From the NCBI GenBank assembly GCA_015499985.1, contig JAAAUF010000004.1, positions 120,329 to 142,965 of the forward strand: DNA of 22,637 nucleotides, given 5' to 3'. Each line of letters begins with the position of its first letter. The stretch's first letter is position 1. A program made the position numbers and the translations under genes. The notes under the pieces are model-generated. The model made no database searches, was not told where the DNA came from, and saw nothing but the letters and a program-made list of their open reading frames with translations. This DNA is from Haplosporangium gracile. Its lineage: Eukaryota > Mortierellomycota > Mortierellomycetes > Mortierellales > Mortierellaceae. This document shows positions 20,673 to 22,637 of this stretch, piece after piece.

Positions 20673-20956
20673 CAGTTCCGAGAGAGAAGGTGAGAAAAGA
20701 GAACACAGTTCGGAAGGATTGTGACAAATGGGAAATTGGAAGTTGCATGGGGGACATTGTTGTTGTTTTGTTGTGTCCATGGCTGGCTGGTGGTTGATAG
20801 CGTTTGTTTGTTTTGCTTTTGTGTTTTTAAAGAACGATAAGATTGCCAAGCACACCGCACAACAACAAAGAACGACAACAGCAAAGGAAGGCGACAGTGG
20901 ACAAAGGAAAGCAGGAGGGTGCAAAATTGAACCGGCGAATTGAGACCGAATGCAGA

Positions 20957-21004
20957 GTGCAAGGGTGCAAGGGTGCAAGGGCGCAAGGGTACAAGGGTGA
21001 AAGG
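20957..21004. repeat. Six tandem copies of an 8-bp unit (GTGCAAGG)
   Basis: Copies 1-3 are perfect GTGCAAGG. Copies 4-6 (GCGCAAGG, GTACAAGG, GTGAAAGG) each differ at one base. The array sits about 530 bp upstream of the beta-galactosidase ATG, in the shared intergenic region. Confidence 0.92.
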
Positions 21005-21526
21005 GGTGAAAAGGTTGCGTTTAACATTTTCAGGCACAGGAGGCTAATGCGGCGATGAGTGAGGATCTAAACGGGGCAACTGGAATGACTAAAAGTATTT
21101 GGTGCGAGAAGAACGATCGCTGTGAATTGCCGAGAAAGAATACTATAGTCAGTGCACGCGCTGCAAGCGTACCAGTATGCATCCTTGCATCGCATGGCTA
21201 CTTGTATCAGATTCAAGGCTGACTTGTTTTCTATCTACAGGATGACTACGCCCAGAAGGAAAAGAGCGGAGTCGGGCGAAATGAGCCTTTAAGCCACGTT
21301 TATTTTTTTTATCTTTCAATCACTCACTCACACTCTCTCTCTCTTTCTCTATTTCTTTTGCGTACGATGAAGGGCGTAATAACACCATACGATGCAGCAC
21401 CCAGACAAACGACGTAATCCGAGGGAGTGCAGCGCGGAAATAAGATCGCGAGGCACAATCAAATGAAAAATGAAAACAGCGAAAAAGGCCGAAAGAAAAT
21501 TTTTTCCTTCTCTTCTTCACTCCCTT

Positions 21527-21552
21527 CCTCCCTCCTCCCTCCTCCCTCCTCC
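21527..21552. repeat. Tandem CCTCCCT repeat (polypurine/polypyrimidine)
   Basis: Three full CCTCCCT units and a partial one, inside a longer C/T-rich tract. The minus strand is GGAGGGAGG-like, which could form two-layer G-quadruplex or triplex structures. It lies about 240-265 nt before the start codon of the rightmost gene. Confidence 0.85.
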
Positions 21553-21793
21553 TTTCCTTTTTTCCCTTTCTTCCTTCACCTCTTCCCTTACTCGACCCTC
21601 ACACTCTTCTCATCCACGCACTCATTCACTTCACTCACCTCTACTTGTCACTCTTTCCATCCTCATCCTTCTTGTACTCTTTCCTTTACATCTGATCCTT
21701 TTCACTCTTTCTTACAGCACTCACTCATCCTCTCTCTCACACACAAGCCTTCACGCTTGGCACGCGTCAAGAACACGTTCTCTCCTAGCAGCT

Positions 21794-22456
21794 ATGGCAG
21801 CAAACCAGCATACCGCCGCTCAGCTGGCAGTCTCTATTCCCATGGTACCAGGATCATCATCGTCGATAGCAGCAGCACGATATCTTGCCCCAGAACCACA
21901 AGAAGCTCCAGTGCCAGTGCCACCCATCCACGTTGCCGGGTCCACTCCAGTCTCAACCCCAACTTCTGGCATGCACTCACCTCCTCTCTCGGGCACTCTC
22001 GAGGAGGAAGCGAACGAAAAGCGAGCTGCCCATGTCGCTGCCAATACCAACCGAAACCAAGTGTCGGACCTCGGAAAAACAGTAACACAGGCCCCTTCCA
22101 CAGCAACAGCAACAGCAATAGCAAGGAGCAGCAGCAGCAGTAACAGAACTTTGCCTGGTAGTGCTCGTCCAGGAGGAGAAGGTCGAAGCATTTCATCAGT
22201 AACAGCTCCGACAACACAAAAAACCGCGAAAGCCAGGTCCGGTTTGAAGAATACCCAGGTCAAGAATCAGGCAGACACACAGATGCACTCATCAGGTGCA
22301 AGTGATCGCATCAGAGGTTCCCATTCTTCGGTTCATTCAGTTGGACCGAAGGCTGCTGTTGACCTTCACTTCCGACCTGATCTTCACCAAGTGCGACGAC
22401 CTCTGAGCAAGGAAAAGACCATCGAGCATGTGCTACAGCAAGGAAAGATCCTGAAG
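21794..22456 (+). CDS. First exon of an unknown disordered protein (221 codons, partial)
   Basis: The ATG at 21794 has strong context (G at -3, G at +4) after a long pyrimidine-rich leader. The frame is open for 221 codons and ends CTGAAG|GTAAGA, a good phase-0 donor; the rest of the gene lies beyond the window. I do not recognise the protein. It is rich in Ala, Ser, Pro and Thr, with short simple-sequence stretches (TATATAIA, then RSSSSS, from ACA/GCA and AGC codons). The last 35 residues, with AVDLHFRPDLHQVRRPLSKE and then KTIEHVLQQGKILK, look more ordered and may start a folded domain. No signal peptide or membrane segment is visible. A longer frame in another phase from about 21427 is a by-product of the CT-rich leader. 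Confidence 0.72.
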
Positions 22457-22637
22457 GTAAGAACTTGTTCACGATATGCACGCCCTTTTTCGCGACATAC
22501 ACATACACGAACCAGCTCAGTGCATTCGACGCTGTGCAACCGTACTTTTTACTTTTCAACGAGAGTTAGTGTCATATTTGCCTACTTCACAACCGTTATT
22601 AGTTCAGTGCCTCATTTATTCTCGTTCCCTCCCTCCC
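22457..22637 (+). other. Start of intron 1 of the rightmost gene
   Basis: This begins with GTAAGA. I could not choose an acceptor before the window ends, so the intron is at least partly contained here. Nothing else recognisable. Confidence 0.5.

Larger units (their letters stand above)
20428..21793. promoter_or_regulatory. Divergent intergenic region, beta-galactosidase / unknown gene
   Basis: This is 1366 bp between outward-facing starts. The beta-galactosidase side has a minus-strand leader very rich in pyrimidine (about 20540-20660) and a TATA-like element (20664-20672). The middle holds an octamer tandem repeat (20957-21004). The right side holds CT-rich tracts (21318-21355 and about 21505-21770) ahead of the ATG at 21794, including a heptamer repeat. 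Short frames inside have no recognisable domain. Confidence 0.55.

Noticed and set aside
21085..21222. 45-codon ATG frame followed by an acceptor-like CTATCTACAG at about 21231-21240
   Set aside because: It has no domain, no clear promoter, and joining to the acceptor gives only low-complexity sequence; too little to call a gene.
21427..22143. 238-codon frame overlapping the rightmost gene
   Set aside because: The N-terminal half is translated CT-rich leader (Ser/Pro/Leu/Phe only), it does not begin at a good ATG, and it competes with the better frame from 21794 that ends at a clean donor.

Overview
The window looks like nuclear DNA of a filamentous fungus. It holds intron-containing protein genes with short introns (about 90-230 nt, many close to 100), GTAAGT/GTACG-type donors, AATAAA-like polyadenylation signals, TATA-like boxes and long pyrimidine-rich leaders. 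The protein set (Ase1/PRC1, a Dap1/PGRMC-type cytochrome b5, a Dpb3/CHRAC-type histone-fold protein, 5-oxoprolinase, a GH35 beta-galactosidase) is eukaryotic and fungal in flavour. An early-diverging lineage such as Mortierellomycotina is my guess from overall style; no marker in the window proves it. No rRNA, tRNA, transposon, CRISPR array or bacterial-type operon was recognised.

Layout: (1) 1-1303, a gene-free left flank starting with a poly-G run and ending in a TATA-like box plus about 450 nt of pyrimidine-rich leader. (2) 1304-2335 (+), an intronless disordered protein of unknown function. (3) 2336-4230, a 1.9 kb gene-free stretch between convergent genes with microsatellites and an unexplained promoter-like patch. 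(4) 4231-9184 (-), 5-oxoprolinase, 8 exons including a 16-nt microexon. (5) 9909-13019 (+), an Ase1/PRC1/MAP65 spindle-midzone protein, 6 exons, divergent from the oxoprolinase gene. (6) 13216-13989 (-), a RimJ/RimL-type GNAT acetyltransferase, 2 exons, tightly convergent with ASE1. (7) 14237-15302 (+), a membrane-anchored cytochrome b5-like heme protein, 4 exons. (8) 15514-16500 (+), a Dpb3/CHRAC1-type histone-fold protein, 4 exons. (9) 16776-20427 (-), a GH35 beta-galactosidase, 3 exons. (10) 21794-right edge (+), the first exon of an unrecognised disordered protein.

All exon joins were made by hand. Every multi-exon model closes in frame from ATG to stop with GT-AG introns, and the joined proteins read through conserved family motifs at the junctions. 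The genes do not form an obvious pathway cluster; this reads as ordinary gene-dense fungal chromosome with mixed housekeeping functions. I did not find a convincing new multi-gene system. The points most worth a second look are the oxoprolinase microexon, the uORF overlapping the ASE1 start codon, the very tight convergent 3' ends of ASE1 and the GNAT gene, the orphan promoter-like patch near 3.6 kb, and two repeat tracts in the beta-galactosidase/unknown-gene divergent region.
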